Position numbers and translations under genes: made by a program. From Streptomyces bluensis (GTDB lineage: Bacteria; Actinomycetota; Actinomycetes; Streptomycetales; Streptomycetaceae): DNA of 64,000 nt. The stretch's first letter is position 1; each line of letters begins with the position of its first letter. The DNA lies in assembly GCF_014650715.1 (NCBI RefSeq), contig NZ_BMVM01000022.1:1-64000 (forward strand), written 5' to 3'. Shown here piece by piece: positions 8,225-16,083 of the stretch. The notes under the pieces are model-generated. The model worked only from the letters and a program-made list of their open reading frames with translations. It had not been told where the DNA came from and ran no database searches.

Positions 8225-8505
8225 CGGGTTCGGTGCCTCGTGGTGCGTATCTGATGCTGGATTTCGGCGACGAGTTCGACCATGGCGGCCGGGCCGTCGA
8301 GGACGCGGACGGGCGATTCGACACAGTGCTGGACGAGCCACTGGCCGTTCGGGGCCAAAACCGCCGCGTGCACAAGCTGGTGGCGGACCAGGACGTCCGC
8401 CCAGGCGGCTGCCTCGGCGCCGGTCGGGAGAGACGTGTGGTGCTTGCGGGAGTGGATGGCGAGTCCTCCATAGCCGGGCGGCGGCCCGGCACAAGTCCGG
8501 ACCAC
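8221..8505 (-). CDS. Small conserved-looking hypothetical protein
   Basis: A 94-residue protein of no recognised family, ending in VELVAEIQHQIRTTRHRTR. The central part, GAEAAAWADVLVRHQLVHAA then VLAPNGQWLVQH, looks like a small alpha/beta domain. Its TGA overlaps the mobC ATG, so it belongs to the mobilisation operon. The start is uncertain: the first ~15 residues are Pro/Gly-rich and could be untranslated. Confidence 0.6.
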   Translation of the reverse strand: MVRTCAGPPPGYGGLAIHSRKHHTSLPTGAEAAAWADVLVRHQLVHAAVLAPNGQWLVQHCVESPVRVLDGPAAMVELVAEIQHQIRTTRHRTR

Positions 8506-8553
8506 CGCGTCAGAGGGAATGGAACAGCGGCATGACCCGCGGCTATGCCGGTG

Positions 8554-8745
8554 TCAGACGCACATGGGGCAGCGCTCGTAGTGCCTGCTGAGCGCTCTGG
8601 CCATGCGGCTCTTGACACCGTGGACGGTCGTCGCGCTGACCTTCCCCGCCCGTGTGCCCTCGTGGATCCTGGCGTGGTTGCCCAAGTACGTGATGTCCCG
8701 CTCATAGCCGCTCTTGATGCGGTCGAAAGATGCGCAAGTCTTCAT
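8554..8745 (-). CDS. Small basic protein in the mobilisation operon
   Basis: A 63-residue basic protein beginning MKTCASFDRIKSGYERDI and ending RHYERCPMCV, with a C-terminal Cys-x2-Cys. The start is well supported: GAGGAAG lies five bases before the ATG, and the ATG overlaps the stop of the DUF2637 gene (ATGA). Function unknown; the size, charge and CxxC tail suggest a small DNA- or metal-binding accessory factor. Confidence 0.65.
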   Translation of the reverse strand: MKTCASFDRIKSGYERDITYLGNHARIHEGTRAGKVSATTVHGVKSRMARALSRHYERCPMCV

Positions 8746-10172
8746 CGGGTCTTCCTCGGTGTGCGGGGCAGGTGCGCGAGCGTCGGGTCCGCGTACAGGT
8801 GGGCCTGGAGCTCGCTGAACAGCTCGTTGCTGACTTTGATGTTGTGTTTGCGCAGGTGTGGCCGTATGGCCCTGCGGGTCATCCGCCCTTCTGCGAGGGC
8901 GGCCTTGCGGGCGACCTCGACCTTCACCTCCCACGGGACGTCGTCGTCCTGGTCCGCCGGGGCGGTCTGCACCGCGGACGGGGCACCGTGCGGGTGTGTG
9001 GTCCGCGCGACCTGCGGACTGCCGGAGGAGCCGTCCTCGTCTTGGTCCGCAGGTTGGTCCGGATGGTCCGGGGCGGGGCTGGTCCGCTGGTCCCGAGCCT
9101 CAGCGTCGTGGCCCGCGGGAGCGGATTGTGTCGGCTGGCCCGTGGTCCGCAGGGCGTGGTCCGTGTCTTGCGGGTGGTCCTGGGCCTGCATCAGGTCCGC
9201 AGGTGAGCCGTGGTCCGTGCCCTCGCGATCGGCCTCATTGGCCGGTCCGCCAGTGAGGTCTGCCCGCTCGTGGCCCGCCGGTGGCTTCGACTCGGCACCG
9301 GCGTGACCTGCGGTGTTGCTGGTCCGCTCCTCGCGAGCTGTCTCCTGCGGACCAGGACTGGATGCCTGGTCCGCAGGCTGGTCCGCGTCGACTGGGGCGG
9401 GATTGTTCCGCTGGTCTGGAGCCGCAGCGTCGTGGTCCACGGGGACGGATCCCGTCGGCTGGTCCGTGGTCCGGAGGCGAACCTGCCCTTCTACCTGGTC
9501 CCTGGCATGGCCCTGGACCGCGCGCTCCGGACCAGACTGGTGAGCTGGTCCGCCGGCGCTGTCAGTACGAGGCCGGTGGTCCGTGCTGGTCCGCTCCAGG
9601 GGCACGGCTTCGTCGGTTCCGGAGGTACGAGATGTGTCGGGACCGGTCTTGGCCAGCGCAGTGGTCTCAGCGGGCAGCAAGGTCCGTTCCGCGTTGACCG
9701 TGGCGCCGAGGTGTACGGCCAGTGCGGCGGCCAGTGGTGGCACGGCCGACACGGCGATCACCAGGTAGGGGCTGGTTTTGAGGTGTCCGGTCGATACCAG
9801 GTGGCCGACCGCGTTGAGGATGACGGACACCGCGACGGTCGTGAGCGTCAGCACCTGGCCGAGCTTTCGGCCGACGCCTGCCGCGATCCAGGCGAGTCCG
9901 GCGACGAGTGCCAGGGCATCGACGCTCACGGGAAGCGACCAGGCGAGCACGGTACCCCAGCCCACGGCGCGTCCGAGGGCGGCAAGGGTGTCGGCGCTGG
10001 CAGCCATGGCGACGACGGTGACCAGGGCGGCGCCGGCGACGATCAGAATGCGCTGGGTCTTCGTGGCGCCCACCTGCTGGACTCCTTCGTCGGGGTGGTT
10101 GCGATCGCGAGGCGCTTCTTCGCCCCGTCTGGCAGGTGCTGCGGCGGGAGGTGCAGCGGTGGGGTGGGTCAT
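8742..10172 (-). CDS. DUF2637 membrane protein with long repetitive tail
   Basis: A 476-residue protein. Residues ~35-160 contain about four hydrophobic segments (starting with RILIVAGAALVTVVAMAASA) matching DUF2637, a family common on actinomycete plasmids and integrative elements near transfer genes. The middle ~250 residues are Asp/Gln/Pro/Thr-rich and disordered-looking, with an internal duplication (LRTTDQPTGSVPVDHDA resembles LRTTGQPTQSAPAGHDA). At DNA level this part is packed with a repeated heptamer (8940-9620). The C-terminus (DDVPWEVKVEVARKAALAEG) resembles a small helix-turn-helix. The ATG at 10172 overlaps the Wbl stop. Confidence 0.78.
   Translation of the reverse strand: MTHPTAAPPAAAPARRGEEAPRDRNHPDEGVQQVGATKTQRILIVAGAALVTVVAMAASADTLAALGRAVGWGTVLAWSLPVSVDALALVAGLAWIAAGVGRKLGQVLTLTTVAVSVILNAVGHLVSTGHLKTSPYLVIAVSAVPPLAAALAVHLGATVNAERTLLPAETTALAKTGPDTSRTSGTDEAVPLERTSTDHRPRTDSAGGPAHQSGPERAVQGHARDQVEGQVRLRTTDQPTGSVPVDHDAAAPDQRNNPAPVDADQPADQASSPGPQETAREERTSNTAGHAGAESKPPAGHERADLTGGPANEADREGTDHGSPADLMQAQDHPQDTDHALRTTGQPTQSAPAGHDAEARDQRTSPAPDHPDQPADQDEDGSSGSPQVARTTHPHGAPSAVQTAPADQDDDVPWEVKVEVARKAALAEGRMTRRAIRPHLRKHNIKVSNELFSELQAHLYADPTLAHLPRTPRKTR
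8940..9620. repeat. Dispersed TGGTCCG heptamer array inside the DUF2637 gene
   Basis: About twenty copies of TGGTCCG (plus-strand sense) or close variants occur in ~650 bp, for example near 8950, 9042, 9053, 9064, 9081, 9150, 9365, 9377 and 9545. At least two copies are inverted (GCGGACCAG near 9348, CCGGACCAG near 9528). Copies fall in all three reading frames of the gene (as Arg-Thr, Gly-Pro and Asp-Gln), so the DNA word itself seems to be maintained. Confidence 0.7.
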
Positions 10173-10816
10173 GCAGCCTTTCCGAGCGCGGTGATCAGGG
10201 CGGCGGTGTGCACCTGGCGGGGCACGGGCGAGGTGGTCACCTCGGTTTCGTCGCCGTCCTCCTCGTCGTCCTGGGGGTGCTCCTCGTCGGTGGCGTCGGT
10301 CTCCTCGTCGTACAGGCCCCAGTAGCGGTCGCGATCCGTGACGTCGTGGGCGGCCTGCCGCATCAGGTCCTTGGCCCACTCGAGTTCGAGCTCGAGCGTG
10401 TAGGCGAGGCGCTCCACCGTCCATCCGCGGGCGTAGGCGTGGCGGACGACGGTTTCGCGCTCGGCTTCGCTGAGGTGCACGTCACGTCCTTGGAAGGCGG
10501 CGAGGACGCGGCTGTAGTCCAGGCGCTTGCTGACCTTGGCGTGCCAGGGGCGGCGCTCGGCCTCGGTCAGGCCGCCCCACATGCCGTGGCGGATCTCGTT
10601 GTCGAGGGCGTAGTTGAAGCAGTCCTTCTTGACCGGGCACCGGCCGCAGATGGACTTCGCCTCGGCAATGGCCGCGTGGCTGCGGGGAGCGTGGAAGAAC
10701 AGCTCGTCGGCGTCCTCGGCGGGCATGCCGTAGCACAGGCCCCGGGCGTGCCAGCTGTGATCGGCGATCCCGCGCAGCGTCGGGCGCGCGGTGTCGTTCG
10801 TGGTGATGGTGCGCAA
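10169..10816 (-). CDS. WhiB-like (Wbl) iron-sulfur regulator with C-terminal extension
   Basis: A 215-residue protein. The Wbl cluster ligands are ARGLCYGM, then CGRCPVKKDC (Cys-x2-Cys-x5-Cys), followed by the HGMWGGLTEAERR turn, so a 4Fe-4S cluster and binding to the housekeeping sigma factor are expected. The extra ~100 residues after the Wbl core (AERETVVRHAYARGWTVERL) look like a helix-turn-helix, then an acidic tail. No ATG fits; the TTG at 10816 has GGAG six bases upstream and gives a normal N-terminus, so I choose it. Its stop overlaps the DUF2637 start. Plasmid- and phage-borne Wbl proteins often regulate host or element genes. Confidence 0.8.
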   Translation of the reverse strand: MRTITTNDTARPTLRGIADHSWHARGLCYGMPAEDADELFFHAPRSHAAIAEAKSICGRCPVKKDCFNYALDNEIRHGMWGGLTEAERRPWHAKVSKRLDYSRVLAAFQGRDVHLSEAERETVVRHAYARGWTVERLAYTLELELEWAKDLMRQAAHDVTDRDRYWGLYDEETDATDEEHPQDDEEDGDETEVTTSPVPRQVHTAALITALGKAA

Positions 10817-10934
10817 GAGGATCTCCGGGTACGCCTCAGCACTCGCGTGGCGCCGACAGGGCGGCGCGGTGAGGCGGGGGTGGGGGCGCGGCGGTGCCGC
10901 ACCGGAGGTACGGGAGGTTGCGGGAGAGGCCGGT

Positions 10935-11690
10935 TCAGCGGCGTTGGAAGCGACGGTCCGGGCCGGTGAAGTGGACCGGGGTACACATGCCCGACAGGCG
11001 GGACAGGATCCGGTCGCCGATGACGTCACGCAGGACCGGCTGCTGCCGGGCCATGCCGGGCTCGCGCACCGGTGGCAGGTTCGTGGTGAAGATCGTCGGC
11101 AGGCGGTTCTGGCAGCGCCAGTTCACCAGCCGGAAGGTGATCTCCTCCGTCCACGCGCTGGTCTTGGCGGCGCCGAGGTCGTCGAGCAGCAGCAGCGGCA
11201 CCCGCACGATCCGGCGCAGCATGTGCTCGGGGTCGACACCGGACTGAGGGCGCATGTCGGCGTACAGGTCCGCGGCTGTAGTCGCGCGCCAGCTCACGCC
11301 GCACCCGGCGGCGGTCAGGGCCCGGATCGCCCCGTACGCCTGGTGGGTCTTGCCCGCGCCGGTGCTGCCCCACAGCAGCAGCGACGGGCCGTGTGCGATC
11401 CGACGGCGTCCGGAAGCGCCGAAGTGCGGGTTGAGTCCGCCGGCGTTCGGCTCGACGGCCGCGTCGGCGATGGCCCGGACCCAGGCGGCGACGTCGGGGT
11501 GCTCGACCACAGCGTCGCGGTAGTCGACCGGGATGCGCACCTGCGCGGCCTCCAGGGCCGGGATCGGCTCTGGGGTATCAGGCAGTGGCGCGGTCGGGTC
11601 GATGCCGCGTTCGGCCAGCTTGGCCTCCAGGCGGGCACGGAGCCGCTCGCCGATGGCGGGCTGGGGGTCGGTGAGGCGTGCGCGGGTCAC
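10935..11690 (-). CDS. DnaC/IstB-like ATPase (helicase-loader type)
   Basis: A 251-residue AAA+ protein. Walker A is GSTGAGKTHQ (Lys114), Walker B is LLLLDDLG (Asp170-Asp171), with FTTNLPP as the sensor-1 region and DRILSRLSGM as the arginine-finger region. This is the architecture of DnaC/DnaI helicase loaders and IstB. Because it directly follows a replication-type protein (GTGA overlap at 11687-11690) and no IS21 transposase is nearby, a replication role is more likely than transposition. A gap of ~120 bp separates it from the Wbl gene. Confidence 0.82.
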   Translation of the reverse strand: MTRARLTDPQPAIGERLRARLEAKLAERGIDPTAPLPDTPEPIPALEAAQVRIPVDYRDAVVEHPDVAAWVRAIADAAVEPNAGGLNPHFGASGRRRIAHGPSLLLWGSTGAGKTHQAYGAIRALTAAGCGVSWRATTAADLYADMRPQSGVDPEHMLRRIVRVPLLLLDDLGAAKTSAWTEEITFRLVNWRCQNRLPTIFTTNLPPVREPGMARQQPVLRDVIGDRILSRLSGMCTPVHFTGPDRRFQRR

Positions 11691-12751
11691 AGGCGGCCTC
11701 CAAACGTCGTCGGCTCGGCACTTGGGTTGAGGTAGGGCGTGTAGCCGGAGGTGGTGGTGCTGGCCCAGGGCCCCGCGCCGGAGGCGGACGACGCCGCCGA
11801 GGCGGCCTGCGGCGGGCTCGCGTTGACGACCTCGTTCACCAGACTCGGCAGGACGCTGGGGTGCAGGCCCTTGGCCCGAAGCCGCTCTAGCGCGGCCCGG
11901 ACGTCCTGCGGATCGAAGCGCTCGTCCAGCAGGACCTTGACCTTGCGCCCTAGGTGCCCGAGGAAGTCCTCCGGTGGGCGGCGGTGGCAGCCCCGGACGT
12001 ACTCGGCCACCAGATCCTTCGCGGAGACCGATCCGGGGACGGCGTCGGGTGCGGGTGCCTCGCGCCCCTTAAGGAAAGATCCAGGATCCAAGATCCTAGA
12101 TCCAGGGCGGGAGTCCTCCCGCACTCCTCCCGTAGTCCTCCGGGAGTCCTCCGGGAACGCCGCCTGACCTGCGGTTTTCCCGGACGGTACGGGAGTGGCG
12201 TCAGCGAGGCCGTCCGGCGGAACCGGCAGAGGCTTGCCAGGGTCCGCCGTTGAAGCCTGGGGCTCGGCGAGTGGCAGGGACGGCGTCTGCACTCCTCCCT
12301 GAGGGCTCCCGGAGTCCTCCCGGAGGGTTCCAGGAGAGGTCACGGAGGACGCCATGCGCATGGCAGGGCAGGCGGCGGCTTGGCACTTGCCGCACGACTG
12401 GGAGCCCTGGTGGCTGGGGCAGCGCGGGATGCGGGACGCCGTGGGCTTGTTGATCTTCTGGTGCTGCTCCCAGGTCACGACGTGCAGCCAGGTGCGCCCG
12501 TCACAGCCGGTGTAGCGGCAGATCAGCCCAGCGGTGGCCAGCTCCTCCAGGTCCTGGGCGACGTGGGCGGCGGTGTGCTCCGGGCGCAGGGCCCACAGGC
12601 GTCCGGCGATGATCGCCGGGTGGTCGCGGTGACGGCCGGAGTCGTCGGCCTGCGTCAGCAGCCCGATGAAGGTGAGCATGGCGGTCACCGAGCACTCGGC
12701 CAGCGACTCGGACTCGAACATCTCGGGCTTGACGGTGCGGATGCGTGCCAT
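11687..12751 (-). CDS. Replication-initiation-like protein (DnaD/phage type)
   Basis: A 354-residue protein. The first ~115 residues (MARIRTVKPEMFESESLAEC, FIGLLTQADDSGRHRDHPA, LHVVTWEQHQKINKP) form a winged-helix module typical of phage and plasmid replication proteins of actinomycetes. A Cys cluster (CPSHQGSQSCGKCQAAAC) follows and may bind zinc. The middle is a repetitive REDS-rich linker encoded by GGAGTCCTCC-type repeats. The C-terminal KDLVAEYVRGCHRRPPEDF with LGRKVKVLLDE resembles a DnaD-like helical domain. Coupling with the DnaC-like gene downstream supports a role in loading the replicative helicase. Confidence 0.75.
   Translation of the reverse strand: MARIRTVKPEMFESESLAECSVTAMLTFIGLLTQADDSGRHRDHPAIIAGRLWALRPEHTAAHVAQDLEELATAGLICRYTGCDGRTWLHVVTWEQHQKINKPTASRIPRCPSHQGSQSCGKCQAAACPAMRMASSVTSPGTLREDSGSPQGGVQTPSLPLAEPQASTADPGKPLPVPPDGLADATPVPSGKTAGQAAFPEDSRRTTGGVREDSRPGSRILDPGSFLKGREAPAPDAVPGSVSAKDLVAEYVRGCHRRPPEDFLGHLGRKVKVLLDERFDPQDVRAALERLRAKGLHPSVLPSLVNEVVNASPPQAASAASSASGAGPWASTTTSGYTPYLNPSAEPTTFGGRL
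12060..12340. repeat. GGAGTCCTCC and GATCC repeat tract in the replication gene
   Basis: On the plus strand GGATCC/GATCC words cluster at 12077-12105, followed by several GGAGTCCTCC or AGTCCTCC units (near 12111, 12132, 12141 and 12313). They encode the REDS repeats of the linker. Repeats inside a rep gene can be origin iterons; here that is only a possibility. Confidence 0.45.
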
Positions 12752-12849
12752 CAGGCATCACCGCCACTCCGCTGCACCGACGGGGTGGAAGGGGCACAGG
12801 CTGCCGCGCCGGCCAGGCACAGTGGCCTTTTGCGCAGAGCAGTCGACAT
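12751..12849 (-). CDS. Mini-gene (32 codons) upstream of the replication gene
   Basis: An ATG at 12849 follows AGGAGAG with seven bases of spacing, a good ribosome site. The peptide starts MSTALRKRPLCLAGAAACAP and ends QRSGGDA. Its TGA shares one base with the ATG of the replication gene (TGATG), so ribosomes finishing it could re-initiate there. It may be a short secreted-like peptide or simply a translational leader controlling the replication protein. Confidence 0.5.
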   Translation of the reverse strand: MSTALRKRPLCLAGAAACAPSTPSVQRSGGDA

Positions 12850-13607
12850 GCGAAACTCTCCTGTGAAGTGAACCCGCGCCGGTACGCCCCGTGGAAAGGG
12901 CCGGTGCGGTGATCTGGGTGAATCTCCCGCCCTTGCACAGGCAGGAGTGTCATCTCGCGATCGGCGTCTGTGAGTTGCACGCTCTCAGGCGCCGTCGCTG
13001 TTCTCCGGGTCGGGGCCCTGTGCCCGGGGCGGTGCGCGTCCCAACGCTTCTCCTCTCGTACAGGTCGCGGGCCGGTGCCCCGCGGGGGACCAGCAACATA
13101 CGTGTGACCTGCCACGACATCCAGACTTAGCTCTTGAATCCTCTACAACTCGTCGTGAGGCGGCCTGAGCCTGCGCGGCCAGAGGCCGGGCGAGGAGGCG
13201 GAGCATGTGAAGCAAACCTGGGCGACGGAGGCATGTGGCTGGTCGGATCCTGTACGCAGCAAGAACTCCGCCAGATACCAGGTCGCATGTGCCAGGGCAC
13301 CTTCGTGCCGTCTAGATCGTCACGCCCGCTCGTGGCCGTGGGGTGGCCGGCGCGCGCCCTACTGGGGGTCGCCGGGTGCTACGGGTAAGCCCTTGAGCGG
13401 CAGTGTCCGCACAGCTGCCCCCTTCCCCGTCCATGTGATCCCTGGAGGCCATGGCCCCCTCATTCGCATCAGTCGATGCGGATGTGGATCACAATAGACC
13501 AGCGAAGATGGATCACGTCAACTGGCAAGAATGGATTCGCTGCGCCTGGCGGTGTATCGTTCACGCCAGTCGAAGAGTCGCTGTGAGTCACCGAAGGATG
13601 GGCCTGT
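12850..13607. other. Intergenic region between the replication block and the XRE gene
   Basis: No gene is supported. The region should hold the promoters of the minus-strand replication block and of the plus-strand regulator. Two similar words, TGTGGATCAC (13483-13492) and GATGGATCACGTC, lie ~100 bp before the regulator start and could be its operator. The minus strand near 13110-13140 has AT-richer sequence that could hold a promoter. It is also a candidate place for an origin. Confidence 0.4.
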
Positions 13608-14048
13608 ATGGGCGAAGGAGCGCCGGCGAAGCAGCGCACCCTCGCGGAGAAGCTCGACCACCTCTTCAGGACGGTCCACCCGAAGAACCGCGGTGAGTAC
13701 ACCTACGAAGAGGTGGCCCAAGCGATCCAAGAGTCGGGGGGGCCAACCATCTCGGCGAGTTACATCTGGACCCTTCGGAAGGGTAAGAAGGACAATCCGA
13801 CCATGAAGCACCTGGAGGCCCTAGCCGGCTTCTTCGGTGTCGCCCCCGCCTACTTCTTCAACGACGAGTCCTCCGAGCGGATCGCTGCCCAGCTGGAACT
13901 GATCGAGACCATGCGAGACAACGATGTGGTCGAGGTCGCCACCAGGGCCTCCGGGCTGTCGGTGGAGACCCTAAAGACGATCAAGGGATTCATTGAGCGG
14001 GCCCGCGAGCTGGAGGGGCTGGCCGATGGTGAGGCGTCCAGCCGGTAA
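13608..14048 (+). CDS. XRE-family transcriptional regulator
   Basis: A 146-residue protein with an N-terminal Cro/C1-type helix-turn-helix. YTYEEVAQAIQESGGPTISA, SYIWTLRKGKKDNPTMKHLE and ALAGFFGVAPAYFF are the classic signature, with the recognition helix around ISASYIWTLR. The C-terminal helical tail probably dimerises. The ATG at 13608 follows GAAGGATG. It precedes an ImmA/IrrE-type peptidase gene, the usual partner: in ICEBs1-type systems the peptidase cleaves the XRE repressor. A ~200-bp gap separates them, so they may have separate promoters. Confidence 0.88.
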   Translation: MGEGAPAKQRTLAEKLDHLFRTVHPKNRGEYTYEEVAQAIQESGGPTISASYIWTLRKGKKDNPTMKHLEALAGFFGVAPAYFFNDESSERIAAQLELIETMRDNDVVEVATRASGLSVETLKTIKGFIERARELEGLADGEASSR

Positions 14049-14256
14049 ACGTGGAGCGATCTCCAGGTGTAAAGGTAAGCTTGGCGGAAGTTGTGGCGCA
14101 GGTCACCCTTGGGGTCCGGTTGCGCAGTTCGGAGTGGTGTCAACGCGTATCGCCGCACAATTCAGCCTTGATCAAATGACGCTGAATCAGACGCATTTCT
14201 TGATCATCCTGGGGTGAGCACAAATTGAGCAGGCTCCTGGCATATTTGCTTGGAGC

Positions 14257-14877
14257 TTGTCGTATCGTTCCTGTGCCGGAATGTTGGATTCCGGCGCCGC
14301 CTCTGCCGCGGACACGTACAGCGCCACCTGCGGAGTCGAGTTGTCGTTGCGTAGTCGAAGACAGCAGCCGGGCGACGGACGCCGAGACCGCCCGGACATC
14401 GGGGACGTGCTTTCCTCGATCGACATCCCGGACCCATTCGATGTCCAGGTCTTCTGTGAACGAATCGCGGCACAGCGAGGTCGTCCGCTCCATCTGCACA
14501 GCGTCCCCGGCATCTCCGGCACCGACGCCCCGTGCGGGGTATGGATCGCCACCGAGAAGGCGGACCACATCTTCCACGAGGCGGCGACAAGCCCGCTGCA
14601 CCAAGATCACATCATTCTGCACGAGATCGGTCACATGCTCCTGGGACACCGCTCCATCCTCGACGGCGTCCAGGCAAACGGCGGCGGCTTGTTCCCGGAC
14701 ATTGACCCGGCCACTGTGGTCAGTCTCCTCACCAGGGCCAGTTACGGCACCGAGGACGAACGGGACGCCGAGCGTCTCGCAGGGCTGATCGCCGGCAAAG
14801 CCGCGGCCTCCCGCACCAGCAAGACGCCGCGCAGCAGTGTCCTGCGGCGCCTGGGCGACGCGCTCAGCGACTCATAA
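14257..14877 (+). CDS. ImmA/IrrE-family metallopeptidase
   Basis: Up to 206 residues, start uncertain. The zinc motif HEIGHMLLGH (HExxH) sits after TSPLHQDHIILHE and the third ligand region is ERDAERLAG. The conserved part begins SSIDIPDPFDVQVFCERI, so the true start could be the TTG codons near 14340 (GGAG upstream) or the GTG before SSIDIP (14408); the ATG at 14257 gives the longest version. Predicted role: cleavage of the XRE repressor encoded just upstream. It lies 13 bp before the MAB_1171c-type membrane gene, so those two are probably co-transcribed. Confidence 0.85.
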   Translation: MSYRSCAGMLDSGAASAADTYSATCGVELSLRSRRQQPGDGRRDRPDIGDVLSSIDIPDPFDVQVFCERIAAQRGRPLHLHSVPGISGTDAPCGVWIATEKADHIFHEAATSPLHQDHIILHEIGHMLLGHRSILDGVQANGGGLFPDIDPATVVSLLTRASYGTEDERDAERLAGLIAGKAAASRTSKTPRSSVLRRLGDALSDS

Positions 14878-14889
14878 GAGCGCCCTGGG

Positions 14890-16083
14890 ATGATCGACAT
14901 ACTTCCTGCGGTCCTGTTGTGGCTGGTCACCGCGTGGCGCACCCCGGCCGCATGGCGCGACTCCAGCAAACGAGCCCTGTGGATCGCCTTCCTCGCCCTC
15001 GCCGTCGCCATCACACTCAGGGTGCCCTCCATCGCCGCACCCATAGACGCCGCACTCGGGGTCAACAATCTGAGCGCCCTGGGCAAGCACCTCGGCTGCA
15101 CCGTTGCCGCGCATGCGGTGCTGACCTTCGTCCATGACATGGCCAAGGAGAAGGCATCCGGGCTGAAGCCCTCCCGCATGCACCTCGTTGTCCCGACTAC
15201 CGCGGCCGCCATGATCACGGTGCTGTTCTTCGCCACTCCGCAGCCGCACGAAGCGGTCGACCTGTTGACCGAGTACGCCGCCGATTGGCGCATCGCCGCC
15301 TACGGCGGGGTGTGGACGGCGTACCTCGGGGCAGCACTGTTCAGCGCCTCCCGGCTGTGCTGGCGCTGGGGACGACAGCCTGATGCCGGCCTCCTCGGCC
15401 GCGGCCTGCGTCTCACCGGCATAGGCACCACCATCGGCATCGTCTACGCCGCGCACCGCGTTGCCACCGTGATCCTGGGATTTCTGGGACAGAGCCCTGT
15501 TCCGGCCAGCACGAGTGAGACGATCAGCGGTCTTCTCCTCTTCAGTGCGCTGCTCTTCATCATGACCGGCAGCACGCTGCCCGCCGCCGGACGACTGCGC
15601 CGCTGGAGCCGCGAATACCGTGACCTGCTGCAGCTGTACCCGCTCTGGCTCAGTCTCACGCAGGCCGTACCCTCCGTCCGCCTTGACCCGCCACGACGCA
15701 GAACAGCCGAGATTCTCCACCCCCGTAACGTTCACGACCGGCTGTATCGCCGCACCATAGAGATCCGAGACGCCGTCCTGACCCTCAGCGACCACGCTCC
15801 TGGCAGCCTGCGCGACCATGCCCGGGCCCACGTCGCAGCCTCCGGTCTCATCGGAGCCCAGGCCGACATCGCCGCCGAAGCCTGCTGGATCATCGGCGCC
15901 CAACAAGCCCGGCAGCACAACGAGCCCTCGTCTGGCGAGGCCCTCCCGCCCGCCAGCGGCGGCCGAGATCTGCCCAGCGAGATCCACGCGCTCAAGCAAC
16001 TCGCAAGGGCCTACGACTCCGACCTCACCCGCACCTTCGCTACCAAGCTCGACCACGCCCGCACGCTGGAGACGACACAGTGA
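14890..16083 (+). CDS. MAB_1171c-type multi-pass membrane protein
   Basis: A 397-residue protein with about seven transmembrane helices in the first 235 residues (starting DILPAVLLWLVTAW). A cytosolic helical C-terminus follows, with YPLWLSLTQAVPSVRLDP and LYRRTIEIRDAVLTL, matching the MAB_1171c putative transporter/DUF6545 pattern. In actinomycetes this protein is a regular neighbour of XRE and ImmA/IrrE genes; its biochemical function is unknown. Its stop overlaps the next gene's GTG (GTGA), indicating coupling. Confidence 0.8.
   Translation: MIDILPAVLLWLVTAWRTPAAWRDSSKRALWIAFLALAVAITLRVPSIAAPIDAALGVNNLSALGKHLGCTVAAHAVLTFVHDMAKEKASGLKPSRMHLVVPTTAAAMITVLFFATPQPHEAVDLLTEYAADWRIAAYGGVWTAYLGAALFSASRLCWRWGRQPDAGLLGRGLRLTGIGTTIGIVYAAHRVATVILGFLGQSPVPASTSETISGLLLFSALLFIMTGSTLPAAGRLRRWSREYRDLLQLYPLWLSLTQAVPSVRLDPPRRRTAEILHPRNVHDRLYRRTIEIRDAVLTLSDHAPGSLRDHARAHVAASGLIGAQADIAAEACWIIGAQQARQHNEPSSGEALPPASGGRDLPSEIHALKQLARAYDSDLTRTFATKLDHARTLETTQ

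Noticed and set aside
10935..11690. DnaC-like ATPase considered as IstB of an IS21 element
   Set aside because: No IstA transposase or IS21 ends are present, and the gene is coupled to a replication-type protein.
12501..13115. 204-codon minus-strand frame spanning the replication-gene start
   Set aside because: It is out of frame with the conserved replication N-terminus and with the mini-gene that has a good ribosome site; codon use is mixed.
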